DNA of 64,000 nucleotides from Rhizophagus irregularis (Eukaryota; Glomeromycota; Glomeromycetes; Glomerales; Glomeraceae), in contig NC_089455.1 of NCBI RefSeq assembly GCF_026210795.1, forward strand, positions 434,001 through 498,000. Reading direction: 5' to 3'. Below, piece after piece: positions 23,231 to 35,237 of this stretch (its first letter is position 1; every line of letters begins with the position of its first letter). Position numbers and translations under genes: made by a program. The notes under the pieces are model-generated. The model ran no database searches. It was not told the origin of the DNA and was given only the letters and a program-made list of their open reading frames with translations.

Positions 23231-25124
23231 CTATAATATCGGCATATGATCCATGGTAAGATTATATGTTGGGTCAATAAATTATTCATAATCAACTAAT
23301 GCAAAGTATCATTTACTTTACGTCTAATATTTTGATAGGATTTATAAAACTAACTCAATAAAGTCTTGCTTTGAGGTCAAATCCACTTTTTTATTATCAT
23401 TAATAAATTCATAATCTTTCACTAGAACTACAATAACATGAAATGTGTTTTTTGAGGGAAGACAAGAAAGAAAAGCATAAGATTAAATCAACATATAATA
23501 TCATATGACCTATATGACTTACATAAGTTATTTGTCATGTGACTTATAACTTGTAACTTTGTCATAAGATTCTTAATTCTGGCCAACATTATAAATTTGG
23601 CCAGTACATATTGACCTTAATAAAAACATTTAATAATCATCAATCATCTTTGACTTATATATGTATTTTTGGGATTCTATATAGTTTATTATATTTTAGA
23701 AACAAAAGTTTTAATTGATAGTAATATATTAAAACTAATAGAAAATAAAAAGAAATATGATAAATATTTTAATTGGAATGATATTATTGTAAAAATAAAT
23801 GTTAAATTGTATATTGCAAAGTAATTGGTAAAATGAAAAATAAAATAACAATTATTGGAAATTATTAATATATTTTATTGTGAATTTTCGTATTAAAAAA
23901 ATTTATAAGGTTATATGATTTGATTGCTTTTTTTTGAATAATTTATAAAGTTACATATTGTAAAGCTATTATAAAATTTTTGACCTTTCTTATTACCTAT
24001 ATATATTGTATATTGCTTGAGATTATACTAATATATACATAAAATTTTTATTTTAGAAAGTTTTATAAAATTTATTTCATAGTATACACTAATAAGTGTG
24101 TAAAAATTTTCATATAAATTTATTTTAGATTATTATAAAATGAGATATGAAGTATGAATATTTATCTTGAAATTTTTTATAACAAAAAAATAAAAAAATG
24201 ATATAAAAATAAGTTATCAAATATTGATAATTGATTTATTATATTTTTATTTATTTCTTTTTACTAAATAACCTTGTATTAAAAACAAAATACCATTATT
24301 AAAATGAAGCACATACATATTAGTAAAATCACTAACTTTAGTCAAAGAAGTTTCAAACAATACATAATAATTTAATCCAAACCAGAATAAACTTATCTAT
24401 TGCAAGTGTTAAAGCATAATTGTTAGAGAAAGAACACTTGTACTTATCAGATTTAAAAATAAAATTTTTGATAAAAAAGTTTTTTTTTTGCACTATTATG
24501 AAAATAATGTTTAATAAAAAAATATTTAATATAAAAAAAAAATAATTTGTGTAAAAAGAATGTTTATTTCGTGTGAAAAGCGGTAAATAAACAAAATGAG
24601 GCTGAATGAATATCTTCACAATAATATTTTAAAATTTTAATAATGGGTATACTTATTGTAACTATAATAATTATTATAGTTATTATATCATATTTAAAAA
24701 AAAAAAATTTCAGGTTTAATAATTTTTATAATGTACCTTTTAATTATTAAATTGATTATTTATATTATTTATATATAATTTGAAGAGATCATATAATAAT
24801 AAAAACCACCATAGACAAATTCAAAACTGAACCGACTTTATATTACAATAAAAACACATAAGTTTAGATAACTAGTTAAATAACGAGATGTTTAAAAAAA
24901 AAAATAATTAATTAAACAATATTATAGTATTAAGGAATGTACACAAATTTTAAGAGAATGACGTAAAAATTTCTATTAACCATGAGCAATGTTATTTTTT
25001 TTTATATCCAAAAAGCTAATTAAATCAAAATAGTAAATTTATACAGTATCCAAAACTAAAAAAATAAATCTAATTGATGTAATAAAAAAAGTTCAGAATT
25101 TCAAGAATGATACTATTTAATATC
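23231..25124. other. AT-rich intergenic DNA
   Basis: Nearly featureless. Around 23510-23620 are imperfect repeats of tatgactta and a ttctggccaacattataaat/tttggccag pair shared in part with other repeats (41630, 44010). Confidence 0.5.
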
Positions 25125-26383
25125 TTATTGTTCGTTGCCTCTAATAATATTGACCAACCTGTAAAATATTAAAAATTTTAATATTAAATCATTTATTAAA
25201 TAGGACATTATTAAATACTTACCAATCTAATCCTTCCGTTAAGCCATCGCCTTTTACAGCACTTGTTTTATAAATACTCCATTGTCTATTCTTTAATGTG
25301 CCTAAACCTAATGCATCTGATACTTCAGCTGCGGACATTGCGCCTACCATATCCTGTTTATTGGCAAAAACCAACAACGCAGCATCGCGTAATTCTTCCT
25401 CATCAAGCATTGCATGAAGTTCCTCTTTTGAAGTACTCATACGGTCACGATCTACCGAATCTACAACATATATAACTGCGTCGGTGTTTGCATAATAACA
25501 GCGCCAATATGGCCTTCAATGATAAAATAATATTAGAATGGTAAATGTTGCAATATGTAACAAATATTACGATAACAATTAACCATACCTTATACTTGTT
25601 TGTCCTTATTGAGAAGATTATAATATAATAGAAAGATAATTTATAGATTAATCTAATTATAAAGGAAAATTAACCACAAAATCACTTAATTGAATTAGAA
25701 TATGTTACCTCCTAGATCCCATACTAACAATGAAATAAATTTAAAAATTCTTTAGTACAAACATACGTAATGATAGTACATATATACGCATAAATACATA
25801 AAACATAGTTCACCTTGAAATTTAATATTCTTATATGTTACAGTTTCTACATTAAAGCCAATAGCTGCAGATCAAAAAATTTTCATATTAGCATTCCATA
25901 GTCTCAAATTTTAATTTTTGATCCAACTTACTTGGAATAGTTGTCACTACTTCTCCGATCTAAAAATAAATGAAGATTAATAAAATAATTAGAACTTATG
26001 GCTATTAACATGAAGTATAATGAATCTCAAAAATGAATCAAACAAGGAAAATATTAATTTAATGCTCTTTTCATCCTCTGATAAGTATATAATGCATTAA
26101 ACATTTTAAACGTTGTTAAAAAAAAGAGAAACAACCAAAAAAATAACATACCTGTAATCGATATAGTATTGTTGTTTTTCCAGCACCGTCTAAACCTAAA
26201 ATAAGTATTCGTACTTCTTTTTCACCCCATAGCCTTCCTAACACTCGACTAAGTATTGCACCTGGTTAGAAAGAGACAGGAAACCAGGGAGTCCACACTG
26301 AAATTAGCTTAGAGGGTATGTTGATGAAAGAGGAAAAACTTGGATTTCATAACTTTATTGAAGATAACTTGATACTTACCCAT
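25125..26383 (-). CDS. ARL1: ADP-ribosylation factor-like GTPase ARL1
   Basis: Eight coding exons (26383-26380, 26261-26152, 25959-25932, 25864-25814, 25723-25709, 25604-25589, 25513-25223, 25158-25125) give 182 residues, the ARL1 length. ARL1 acts at the trans-Golgi and recruits GRIP golgins. [20 protein letters not shown] shows Gly2 for N-myristoylation. [14 protein letters not shown] is the P-loop, [16 protein letters not shown] switch [18 protein letters not shown] switch II, VYVVDS-like [12 protein letters not shown] and NKQD the base-binding motif, ending [11 protein letters not shown]. The sequence favours ARL1 over ARF1, having [11 protein letters not shown] and [12 protein letters not shown]. 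Exons of 4, 28, 15 and 16 coding nt are extreme; switch II is assembled from the last two plus the following exon. Divergent from the WKF-domain gene (293 bp). Confidence 0.93.
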
Positions 26384-26676
26384 TATGTTCTTAAAGATTA
26401 AATAAAAAAATTATGTATATATATATAAATCTCGACAAATCTCTATAGAGTACGACTCAATTTATTTATTTTTTTTTAAAAAAAAAGAAATTATGATTTA
26501 TTATTTTTTTTTTCGGACGTTGACCGAACTTTTATAGCTGTGAAAACTTCTGTATCTGGCATAGGTATGATTTCCATTACAAATCTCTCACATATCCGAT
26601 CAGACCACGTGTTATATTAATTTCCCGAATTCCGAGATGTTCTTTTTTTTAAAATTGGAAGATTTTGAAGGGTATT

Positions 26677-27674
26677 ATGTCTAACTTTGACCAGGGCCGA
26701 ACTAATGAAAAAACACAGAAACGCGTTCCGAAATGGAAGAAACTACTGTCACTTAAAAATTCTTCTGTTACAGTACCTTTAGAGTACTCTTCTAAAACTG
26801 AAGAAAACGAAAAAATCAAAAGAAAGAAAAATGCTTCACATGATGATTCGTTCGAAATTGAAAAGAAAAGAAAAAAACACAAGAATAAAGATAAAGTAAC
26901 AAAAGAAGAGAGAAAGAAAGAAAAAAAGATATACACAGAAAGAAAAAACAAAAGGTTAATTATGAAAAGATAACTGATGAAAAAGATAGTGATCGTAATG
27001 AAAGTGAAAATTTATCTATACAACTTCCATTGGAAAATAATAAGACAAATGATTTAAATTCGGTATTAGCAATTGAACAAACCAAACTTAAGATACCAGA
27101 AGAATTTACACAAACTGTCAAAGCAGGTGCGTTAATGATAAATTTTTTTTTTCTTTGATATTATATTAATTACTGAAATTTTTTTTTAGGGTTAAAATAT
27201 CTTATAAATTGGCGTTACTGCAAAGAACAATGGAAATTTCAAAAAATACGTCAAATTTGGCTGCTTAAAAACGCATATAGTGAAGATTTAGTGAGTTAAT
27301 GCCATAATATTGTTTGTAATATTCTCGAAAATCGAAATCTAGTTAAAATTATTTTAAATCTTTGATTGATATAGCTTTCGGAAGATTTTTTCGAATTATT
27401 TTTGGATTATATCGCGGAATTATTAGGACAGTCGCGTGATGTAAGTTTATAACTGTAATATAATTTTTCTTAGTTAACAAAAAATAAAATATTATTATTA
27501 TTTTTTTTGCATGAACTTAATTAGAGAACACTTGAAATGGCTCAGGATATGATCAATAGGCTTGAATCTGAACAGAAGGACGATGAAACAACAGATCAAA
27601 AAGATGACAATGAAAAAAGAAAGGAACAAATCAAATTAAATAGAGCAAAAGCAGTAGTGAGAGTACTTTCGTAA
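26677..27674 (+). CDS. WKF-domain (C7orf50-like) basic protein; frame problem in exon 1
   Basis: Exons 26677-27126, 27190-27290, 27375-27440 and 27525-27674. The first part is lysine-rich and nucleolar-like (MSNFDQGRTNEKTQKRVPKW). Exons 2-4 carry the WKF domain: LKYLINWRYCKEQWKFQKIR, QIWLLKNAYSEDLLSEDFFE and LFLDYIAELLGQSRDRTLEM, as in human C7orf50, an uncharacterised nucleolar-type protein. Exons sum to 767 nt, one short of a codon multiple. Exon 1 frame ends in a stop at about 26972, while the frame continuing to the WKF domain (NYEKITDEKDSDRNESENLS) is the -1 frame, open only from about 26897. Either one A is missing from an A run near 26930, slippage occurs there, or a 47-nt intron (26850-26896) is removed, which also restores the frame. 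Confidence 0.7.
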
Positions 27675-27996
27675 ATACTATAAATTCTTAATTCTTATTA
27701 TTAATTTAATTGAAAAGTAAAGGGTAGGAATAAATCTTAGCTTTTAGTAATAAAAATATGTTCAAAGAAAATAATTTTCGAACTTAAGGTGTTGTTATAA
27801 TATTATATTTCAAAAAACCAACTTTTGGAAACCCACGAACATGTGAAACGTATTACATATAAATAAATCACCCTTTCTTTTCAGTATAAGCTATGTAATT
27901 TAATCCTGTTAGAAAAAACTTTGATACAAAAATCATAAAAATATTCAATATGCAAAGAAGAGAGAAAAATAAAAAAAAGTTGGTTTCCAAATACTA
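27675..27996. other. Convergent 3' region
   Basis: Short AT-rich sequence between the WKF-domain gene (+) and the zinc-ribbon gene (-). Nothing else seen. Confidence 0.5.
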
Positions 27997-29317
27997 TTAT
28001 TTATAATGAATTGTCCATGGTTTGGTAGCTCTTTCACTAGCTCGTTGTCTCTCCAATTCCTCTATGTCATTCTCCATTTCAATTACACCAGCAGTCAATA
28101 TTTTTACAGTATCCAACCAGAGATAATTCCGTCGATCCAATTGATTTCTAACTCTCTTTGCAAATTGCTCCATTTTAGTGACATATTCTACAAATTCATC
28201 GTGATTAAATGATTGGTTGCCAAATTTTTGAATTTGATCGACTACACCCTTCTGCATAGGATTTTGTGGAGGAGGATTATTTACAATAGAAGTTTGTAAA
28301 CCGGTAGCCCCATAAGGTAAAATGGTAAAAGAAGTATTAGAGTTGCGGTCTTGTGTCGGTGTGCTTGTAGATGTAATTCCAGGAATATTAGGAGTATTAA
28401 CAGGAATAACGGAGTACTGACGAAAAAGATCTGGGTGTTTATTGATAGCACATTTTTCCCAATATGAATGAATTTGTCGAGGAGTATAATTTTTCATAAT
28501 GCCTTTGCTTCTCAGTAATTGGCGTAGTTGAATAGGATTCAAATGAGTGTTTTCTTCGATTTCCTTCCTGCATTCATCGCTAATGTCAGAATTAGAAACT
28601 GGTCTATTATGAAGAAGACCGTGATGAATTTCCAACATTGCTTCAGATGCAGGCATATCAATCTTCATTTGCATTTTCCCTTGACAAGGAAATCTCTCCA
28701 TTCGTTTCCTATTTGAACCTTCCTTGTATTCCTTCATGGCGACAACGGACTGGCTGCAAACGTAATAAAACTTTGCAACATCCTTGTGACGCATTGAGGT
28801 ATTCATACAATTATAGCTTTATATAGAATAAGAAAAAAAAAACGAATCAACAAAGAGTCGAAAATATTTAAGTTGCCTATACCAATGATTAACTGATATA
28901 TTAAAAGTAAAAATAATCTTACGTCCAGTTATATTCGTCAGCTCTTTCTATTTCTTCCACAATCCAACGGGCAACGTCTTTAGGGTGTTCGTTACCAGTA
29001 ATAACATTAGAGAGATTGAGGGCTACTCGAAGATTCAAAGAACAAATTTGAGTTCCGTCAGGAACGGTCGGCTGTGGGTTACTAAGTAACGCTCGCATTT
29101 CAGCAGAGACGAGGGCCGCTAGATCCATAAGACCTACGGTTTTAAGAGAAACTCGTAAAGAGTCTCCGTCGACAGTGTCGTCATCGCGTTTTCTTTTTGT
29201 CTTTTGTTTCTTGAGAGCCCTTTGTTCGATACAACTTTGGCATGTCTTCCACTTTTTATTTTTGTGGAAAAAAGCCTCGTCTTGTTTAGTTTGATGGCAG
29301 GATGTACACACCGGCAT
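27997..29317 (-). CDS. Zinc-ribbon-like nucleic-acid-binding candidate, uncharacterised
   Basis: Two exons (29317-28923, 28816-27997) give 404 residues. The N-terminus has two CxxC pairs, CTSCHQTKQDEAFFHKNKKW then KTCQSC, followed by a very basic stretch (KKQKTKRKRDDD), a zinc-ribbon-like module. Residues about 60-135 form a helical region. After the splice (EYNWTYNCMNTSMRHKD) comes FYYVCSQSVVAMKEY, RFPCQGKMQMKIDMPASEAM, LEIHHGLLHNRP, SDECRKEIEENTHLNPIQLR and PRQIHSYWEKCA. The order Cys-x-Gly, HHxxxH, then a helix-turn-helix-like 'L-P-Q-L-R-Q-L...QIHSYW' unit looks like the DNA-binding front of certain fungal transposase-derived proteins, but no catalytic DDE core follows. The C-terminus is a Ser/Thr/Pro linker and a helical end. 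Function unknown; a domesticated DNA-binding protein is one possibility. Confidence 0.7.
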
Positions 29318-29944
29318 TTGTAGGATTTATGTAATTGGATATATCGCTGGGAACCAACCGCAAGGGAAAAAAATAGTATCAATAAATAAAAATCTACCGT
29401 AAGAATTGTGGAAAAAAAATTTTTTGGGAGGAATGTTGGGCAACAAGGAAAAAACCCAAAGATCCATCGACTGATTAATTTATATAAAAAAGCAGGAAGT
29501 GAGTGACGCCAATTTCCGTAAGCGGGATTGGCTAAATGTTACTTTACTGGATAAGTTTCCGGTTTTAAAGGAAAGATCCTCCGAAACTAACCGGAAGAAC
29601 AGAAGTTTTTTTCGGATAGATTTCATAGACGGCAAAATTACTTGTTGTAACAGGTTCCACTGTTAATAATATTTTCGTTACACGTTGGTTTAAATTCTCC
29701 CACACACACATCTCCCCATCAATTTATCATTACCTATAAAAATTCCCAAATCTTGCCGGGTTCCTGGTAATCTATCACTCGGTTGCAGATCGAATTATAC
29801 GGAAGTTTAATGGTTTTCATATCCGGAATATAGATTGGCTATCCGGCAAAAAATCTCACCGTGACATTAGCTTTCAATTTTTACAGTTGTTAATTCCTGG
29901 CTATAGATCTTCTCAACCGCACTTAATATATAAATAAACTAATC
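29318..29944. other. Divergent 5' region
   Basis: Holds the upstream regions of the zinc-ribbon gene (-) and the SmE gene (+). It is less AT-rich than most non-coding DNA here. No specific site was assigned. Confidence 0.45.
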
Positions 29945-30510
29945 ATGGCTACTAAAGTTCAAAAAATTATGGTTCAACCCATAGTAAGTAGTTTACTTTC
30001 ATTTTTTTTCTTTACTTTTTTTTCTTTAAAAAAAATATATATAAATACGATCTAATAAAACGTTTGTTTTTTAGAACTTGATTTTCAAGTATCTTCAAAA
30101 TGTAAGTTTTTTTTAAAATATCTTGCAATGTGTTACATAATTTCTTACATTTTTTTTAAATTTATCAGAAAACAAGAGTTCAAATTTGGTTATATGAACA
30201 AGTAGATTTGAGGATCGAAGGGCAAATTATTGTCAGTAGTATTCACTTGATAATTCTTTTTTACATCTATTTTTATCTATTAAACAAATCTTTAATTATA
30301 TATTTACATTTAGGGGTTTGACGAATTTATGAATCTTGTACTTGACAATGCTGAAGAAGTGAATCTCAAGAAAAAAACTCGAAATGCATTGGGTAATTAA
30401 ACATGTCTTCAACTGTATTAATTAGCTTTAATATTCATTATATTTTCTTATTTATTCTAGGTCGAATCTTATTAAAAGGAGATAATATAACTTTAATCCA
30501 AAGTATTTGA
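29945..30510 (+). CDS. SNRPE: Small nuclear ribonucleoprotein SmE
   Basis: Five exons (29945-29983, 30075-30101, 30169-30231, 30314-30392, 30461-30510) give 85 residues. SmE is one of the seven Sm proteins forming the ring on U1, U2, U4 and U5 snRNAs. The chain reads MATKVQKIMVQPINLIFKYL, QNKTRVQIWLYEQVDLRIEG, QIIGFDEFMNLVLDNAEEVN and LKKKTRNALGRILLKGDNIT, ending LIQSI. Sm1 (VQIWLYE...GFDEFMNLVLD) and Sm2 (GRILLKGDNITLI) motifs are complete. Exon 2 is only 27 nt. Length and ends match the family, so the model is near certain. Confidence 0.95.
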
Positions 30511-31418
30511 TCGGAAACATAGACAAGTTGTAAAAAAGTTCCGAATGCTATAATTCAGTAGTTTTTACTGAAATAGAAATAAAATTAGAAGGAATAAAAA
30601 TGGGTAAAAAAACCATCTATATAATGTTAGAAACAGGTTTGTTCTGATGAAAATAAAGTTTTTCGGTTGTGGTGAGTATAATCTTTCAAGCAATAAATAC
30701 ACATTTTCAATTGTGTTTAGTAAAAGATTTGAGTATTATCTTGATCTGCGGTAGTTCACATGATAAGCATCTTTAATTTTATAAATAAAAATTTCAATGC
30801 AATGGCTGCCCTTCCTACCCTTCCAAAAAATCATTTCACTACTAAATGATCATTCTTACGGTTGAGAATTGAGACAGACTCTGATTGATTCCTCAAAAAA
30901 GTACACTAATGACCATAGATCCTTCACGTGACTTTCCGTTATCCGATTTGAAGTAGTCTTCTTACTAAATCCCATATGTTATCTATATATATATCAATTC
31001 CCAATTTCTTTCTTGAATAAGATCAATCTCTAATTTCAAGCAGCTTATGTATGTACTGTACCAGTAAAAAATTTTCGGAATACATGTCGTTCCTACCCCT
31101 CGATTTTCATGCACACGTGTATGTGACAAAATCTGAGATAACATTGCGCTTAAATTTAAACTAATTTTGGTATGTGTAATATTGTGTTATAATTTGCGTA
31201 ATATCACATGGAAAAACTCGATTATAAGTAAACATAATTTCTTATTTATTGATACTATTTTACTTTTGAATTTTTTTTTAATTGACGTTTTGTCAAAAGA
31301 AGAATTACAATTAATATAACTATCGAACTCAAACGTCTATACTTTCCTAACATTATTGATAAGTCTCGCCATATAATTAGTTTATTTAATCTAATTTCTT
31401 ATATTAATTTACCAATTA
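30511..31418. other. Convergent 3' region, nothing recognised
   Basis: Sequence between SmE (+) and the PQ-loop gene (-). No ORF or RNA gene could be supported. Confidence 0.5.
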
Positions 31419-32632
31419 CTATATATTACTATATATGAAAAATTGAATGAATATCTAATTTTTTTTTAAAAAAAAAATAAGGAAAGAAAAGAATTAATAA
31501 ATTAGTTTTCCCTTTATGCAATTCAAAATTAATTCAAATTTTTACTTACAATAAAGTCAAAAATTAGAGTGCCTCCACTTCCTACTAACCAAGCTAAATT
31601 CATTAGCAAATAGTGTGGTTCTATTGAGAAGAAAATAATCGACTTTTGATAATAATTTAATAATTAAAGGTTAGTTATGTTAAAAAATATTAATTAAGTA
31701 CTTTAAAAATCGAAATTCTTCATACCAAACTATAGGTTATATTTCCTAACACACAAAAACAGAACATTGCTAGTGACAAACCCTCCGTAGATTTATTTTG
31801 ATAGTTTTGAATAATTTGTGGAATTCGAGCACCAACTGTTACAATTATCAAATGATTTTGGTTAGTAAATATTAATAATAAAAATGGTGATCTTTACTTA
31901 CGATAAAGAAATGCGCTAGCCCATCCAAAGATTTGTGCTACAATGTTCATTCCTTGATCTTCGCTGTTAGAAACTTCCTGTGATTTCATTCTGCTGGTGA
32001 TGACATATGAAATTACTCCTGTTAAGCAAACCCCAATTAATGAAGCGAAAATAAACAAGAATTGCTTAATTCTTTCTTGACGTCTCGACTCCGGGGTAGA
32101 AGTATTATTAATAAGAGGAATTGTTTCTCCAACAATTTCATCATCAGTTTGTCTTCTTCGTCTGCGGTAATAGTAAATTTGGATAATTACTATTATATCA
32201 ATTATTATATAATAAATAGCAAGAATTATCTAATAATAAAAAAAGTCGTTTATATATCATTTACAATTCATTGGAGTTCAGTCTACATGATAGATTTTTA
32301 CATATAATTTTACATAAAAAACAATCATTTACTTACCATAGTTGTAAGCAGTTTTTGATATACTGCTCCGACTAAATTTAACCAATCGCCGACGGCCCAT
32401 ATGTAAAGAAAAGTAGGTGATAACGAATCTCCAGACTTGCGTTTATAATTTATCCATATTTGCCTGGAAAAGAATTTTTATCAATTTCCTAATTTAAGTA
32501 CTCTTGAAAGTAACATATTTCATTGTAATTATAAATTTTCTTTTTAAACAAAACTTACGGAAATAAAACTACGACCCAAGAAGCTATCGATATATAGCCA
32601 GCAACATTAGAAAGAACTACGTTTCTTTCCAT
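31419..32632 (-). CDS. PQ-loop repeat vacuolar amino-acid transporter (Ypq/PQLC2 type)
   Basis: Six exons (32632-32559, 32463-32337, 32229-31902, 31835-31726, 31642-31550, 31454-31419) give 255 residues. The family (yeast Ypq1-3, animal PQLC2/SLC66A1) exports cationic amino acids from vacuoles or lysosomes by a seven-helix fold. PQ-loop 1 is WVVVLFPQIWINYKRKSGDS then LSPTFLYIWAVGDWLNLVGA. PQ-loop 2 is ARIPQIIQNYQNKSTEGLSL then AMFCFCVLGNITYSLSIIFF. The end has YLLMNLAWLVGSGGTLIFDF then IIFIQFFIYSNI. A charged loop (YYYRRRRRQTDDE) separates the repeats. The first PQ Pro/Gln codons are assembled across the exon 1/2 junction. The last exon is 36 nt. The model is shorter than yeast Ypq1, mostly in the central loop. 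Confidence 0.88.
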
Positions 32633-33192
32633 TATTAATATAAAATATAAAAATATAACTTATAACTGTAAAAGTGATGTAGGTTAAAGAACTGGCAGAA
32701 TGGGAAAGTTTAAATAATATTTATAATATTTCAAAATATCAAATATTTTTATTATGATTCTAGTTTTAGTAAAGTAATACATTAGTGATGTAGCACAATT
32801 AGGTGAGTCATCATGCACTGTATTTGCCACATGTTTAAAAAATAAATTCTTGATAGTTGTTAGGCGTTTGATAATTTTTATCTGATGACTTTTTGATTTT
32901 TTTCATTTAGAATGTCTGCATTGATAGAATAGTAAAAAGATCTTAAAAGATCTTGATTAATGGTAACAATTTTCAGGTGAACTATGTAGAATTTCCCAGT
33001 TTAAAAAAACGTAATTTTATTTGCCAATGCCAATATTATGCAGATAAATCTTTTGTGTTACTACAAATTTGGATTAGCATAAAATATTACAATCCAAAAT
33101 GATGTTCGTACAAGTTTTCTCTTGGCAACTTACGCATTGCCACAAACTTAACTTATTATACGAACTTTTCAAATTTCACATGTTTTATAATT
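32633..33192. promoter_or_regulatory. Divergent 5' region of PQ-loop and MINDY genes
   Basis: 560 bp between two divergent start codons. A short tandem aaaagatcttaaaagatctt occurs near 32936-32954. No factor site was assigned. Confidence 0.4.
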
Positions 33193-35237
33193 ATGACCGA
33201 AATTGAAAGTTCTAATCCTGTTCAAACTCCACAGACGAAAGGAAAAAGCAAAGCTGTCGAAGAAGATACAAATGTAGGAAGAAAACCTATATCAACAAAT
33301 AAAGTAGCGGTCGAATATCAACTTAAAGCTATTGAATGGATTGAACCTTCTTCAGGAGAACTTCGAAAATTAAAAGTTATCACGCAAAATGGTATGATCT
33401 ATATACGTTTTATAAAGTTTTATTAAAAATAAAGATTAATGAAATATATTTTATTTATATAAATAGAAAATGGACCATGCCCATTATTAGCACTTTGTAT
33501 GCATAAACTTTTCCTTTAAACGTAATGTTTAATTTTATGCATAATGAATTAATTAATTATTTAATATGATAGGCAATGTATTGCTGTTACGAGGAGATAT
33601 TAAAATCAAACCCTATGACCGTTCATCTGTTACTTATGATTTTCTAGTAGAATTATTAGGAGATTATTTGTTGAAATCAATCCCACAAGGAGAAGTCGAG
33701 GTCTTATATTTTACCTTAATATTTTATATTGTACCAATTTATATTTATTGTTACTGACTTTTTTCAATTAGATCCGGAATGGATTACAAGTAACAAATGG
33801 GAAATCATCCCAAAATCAAGAAGAAACGAAATTACAATCAGACAATGTTTCAAATGGAGTTGAAGATTTAACAAATAAAGTTCAGCAGGTTACATTGGAA
33901 AATGGTGTAGCAGAAGATAAAGAAAATGAGCAAATAAATAAAAACAATGGTGAAGTTGATATCATAAGACCATCTTTGTTGGATTATCATCATACACTCA
34001 ACACTGCTTTATCTATCATTCCATCATTACAAACCGGATTGGATGTGAATGTTCATTTCAACTCAATTCATGGATTTGAACCTACTGCGGAATTATCAGT
34101 TTTTGATGTATTCCATGTTGATCTTGTTCATGGATGGGTAGTTGATCCTCAAGATGAAGAGACTTGGAATGTAGTGGTTGGAAAATGTGGCAGTTATAAT
34201 AAAGCGGTAGAGTGTGTCGTTGGTGGTGATTCCGTGAGCAAAGGTATTGTGGTAGAAAGTTCGAATAAAGCTTCAAATAATGGATTTGAGGATTCTAAGA
34301 GTTCTCTAAACGAAGACGACAATATAAGAGTACGGGATGGTAAGTTGTATGGCATTCGAATTTTAATTTTAATTTATTTGTTTATTTATTTTCGGAATTT
34401 TTTAACACAATTTTAGCTCTAATTACTTCACAATTTTTGGATTCTACCGCAACACAACTCACATACCATGGTTTGTTATCATTATCCGAGACTTTACCAC
34501 CAGGGCACCTTTGCACATTTTTCCGGAATAATCATGTGAGTTTATGATAACGTACATGCATGCTAGAGTGGGTAACTTTTTACCTTAGTCTACCTTAAAA
34601 TTGATTTCATTATTGTTTTTTTTTAATTATCAAAATATATATATTCTATTTAATATTAACATCTATTTATTTATTAAAAGTTTTCAACACTTTATAAACA
34701 TCCTGAAACATCCGTACTGTATATTTTAGTCACTGATGCAGGTTTTGTTCATGAAAGGTCTGTGGTATGGGAATCACTTATTGATGTAGATCAAAATGCT
34801 TCAGAATTTGTGAATGGACAATTTAAAAAAGGTGAAGCTACTGGTGGAGATTATGTAGATGTTGTAGAAGAACATCAGGATTTAACAGGAGGTGGTGATC
34901 AAGAGTAAGTGAAATTTCTAGTATATCGAACATATTGAAAATTTTACAAATTTTACGCAATGATTTAATATATATATGGGAATACAAATGTATTTATAAC
35001 ACATTTCTTTATAGTTATGCTTTAGCTTTAAGTCTTCAACAAGAAGAGGAACGGGAAGCTGAATATCGACGTCAAAAAGAATCACAGCGTAAACAACAAG
35101 AATCACAACGTAGACGTCAAGAAGAAACACAAGGAAGGAAAAATCACCATGAATCAACTTCACAAATCTCAACTAGTAGTACTTTTACTACTTCATCTGA
35201 AAAGGAAAAAAAGAAAGATAAATGTATAATTTCTTAG
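33193..35237 (+). CDS. MINDY-1/2-type deubiquitinase (FAM63)
   Basis: Seven exons (33193-33391, 33467-33496, 33573-33700, 33772-34339, 34417-34535, 34681-34904, 35015-35237) give 496 residues. MINDY enzymes are cysteine proteases that trim K48-linked polyubiquitin. The catalytic Cys lies in ENGPCPLLALCNVLLLRGD, and the 30-nt exon 2 encodes it. The catalytic His region is HLCTFFRNNHFSTLYKH, preceded by FDVFHVDLVHGWVVDPQDEE. Near the C-terminus DYALALSLQQEEEREAEYRR is a MIU-like ubiquitin-binding helix. The protein ends CIIS, a CaaX-type prenylation signal. The start ATG is the first in frame after an upstream stop. A Ser/Asn-rich insert precedes the His region. Convergent with the caprin-like gene. 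Confidence 0.92.
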
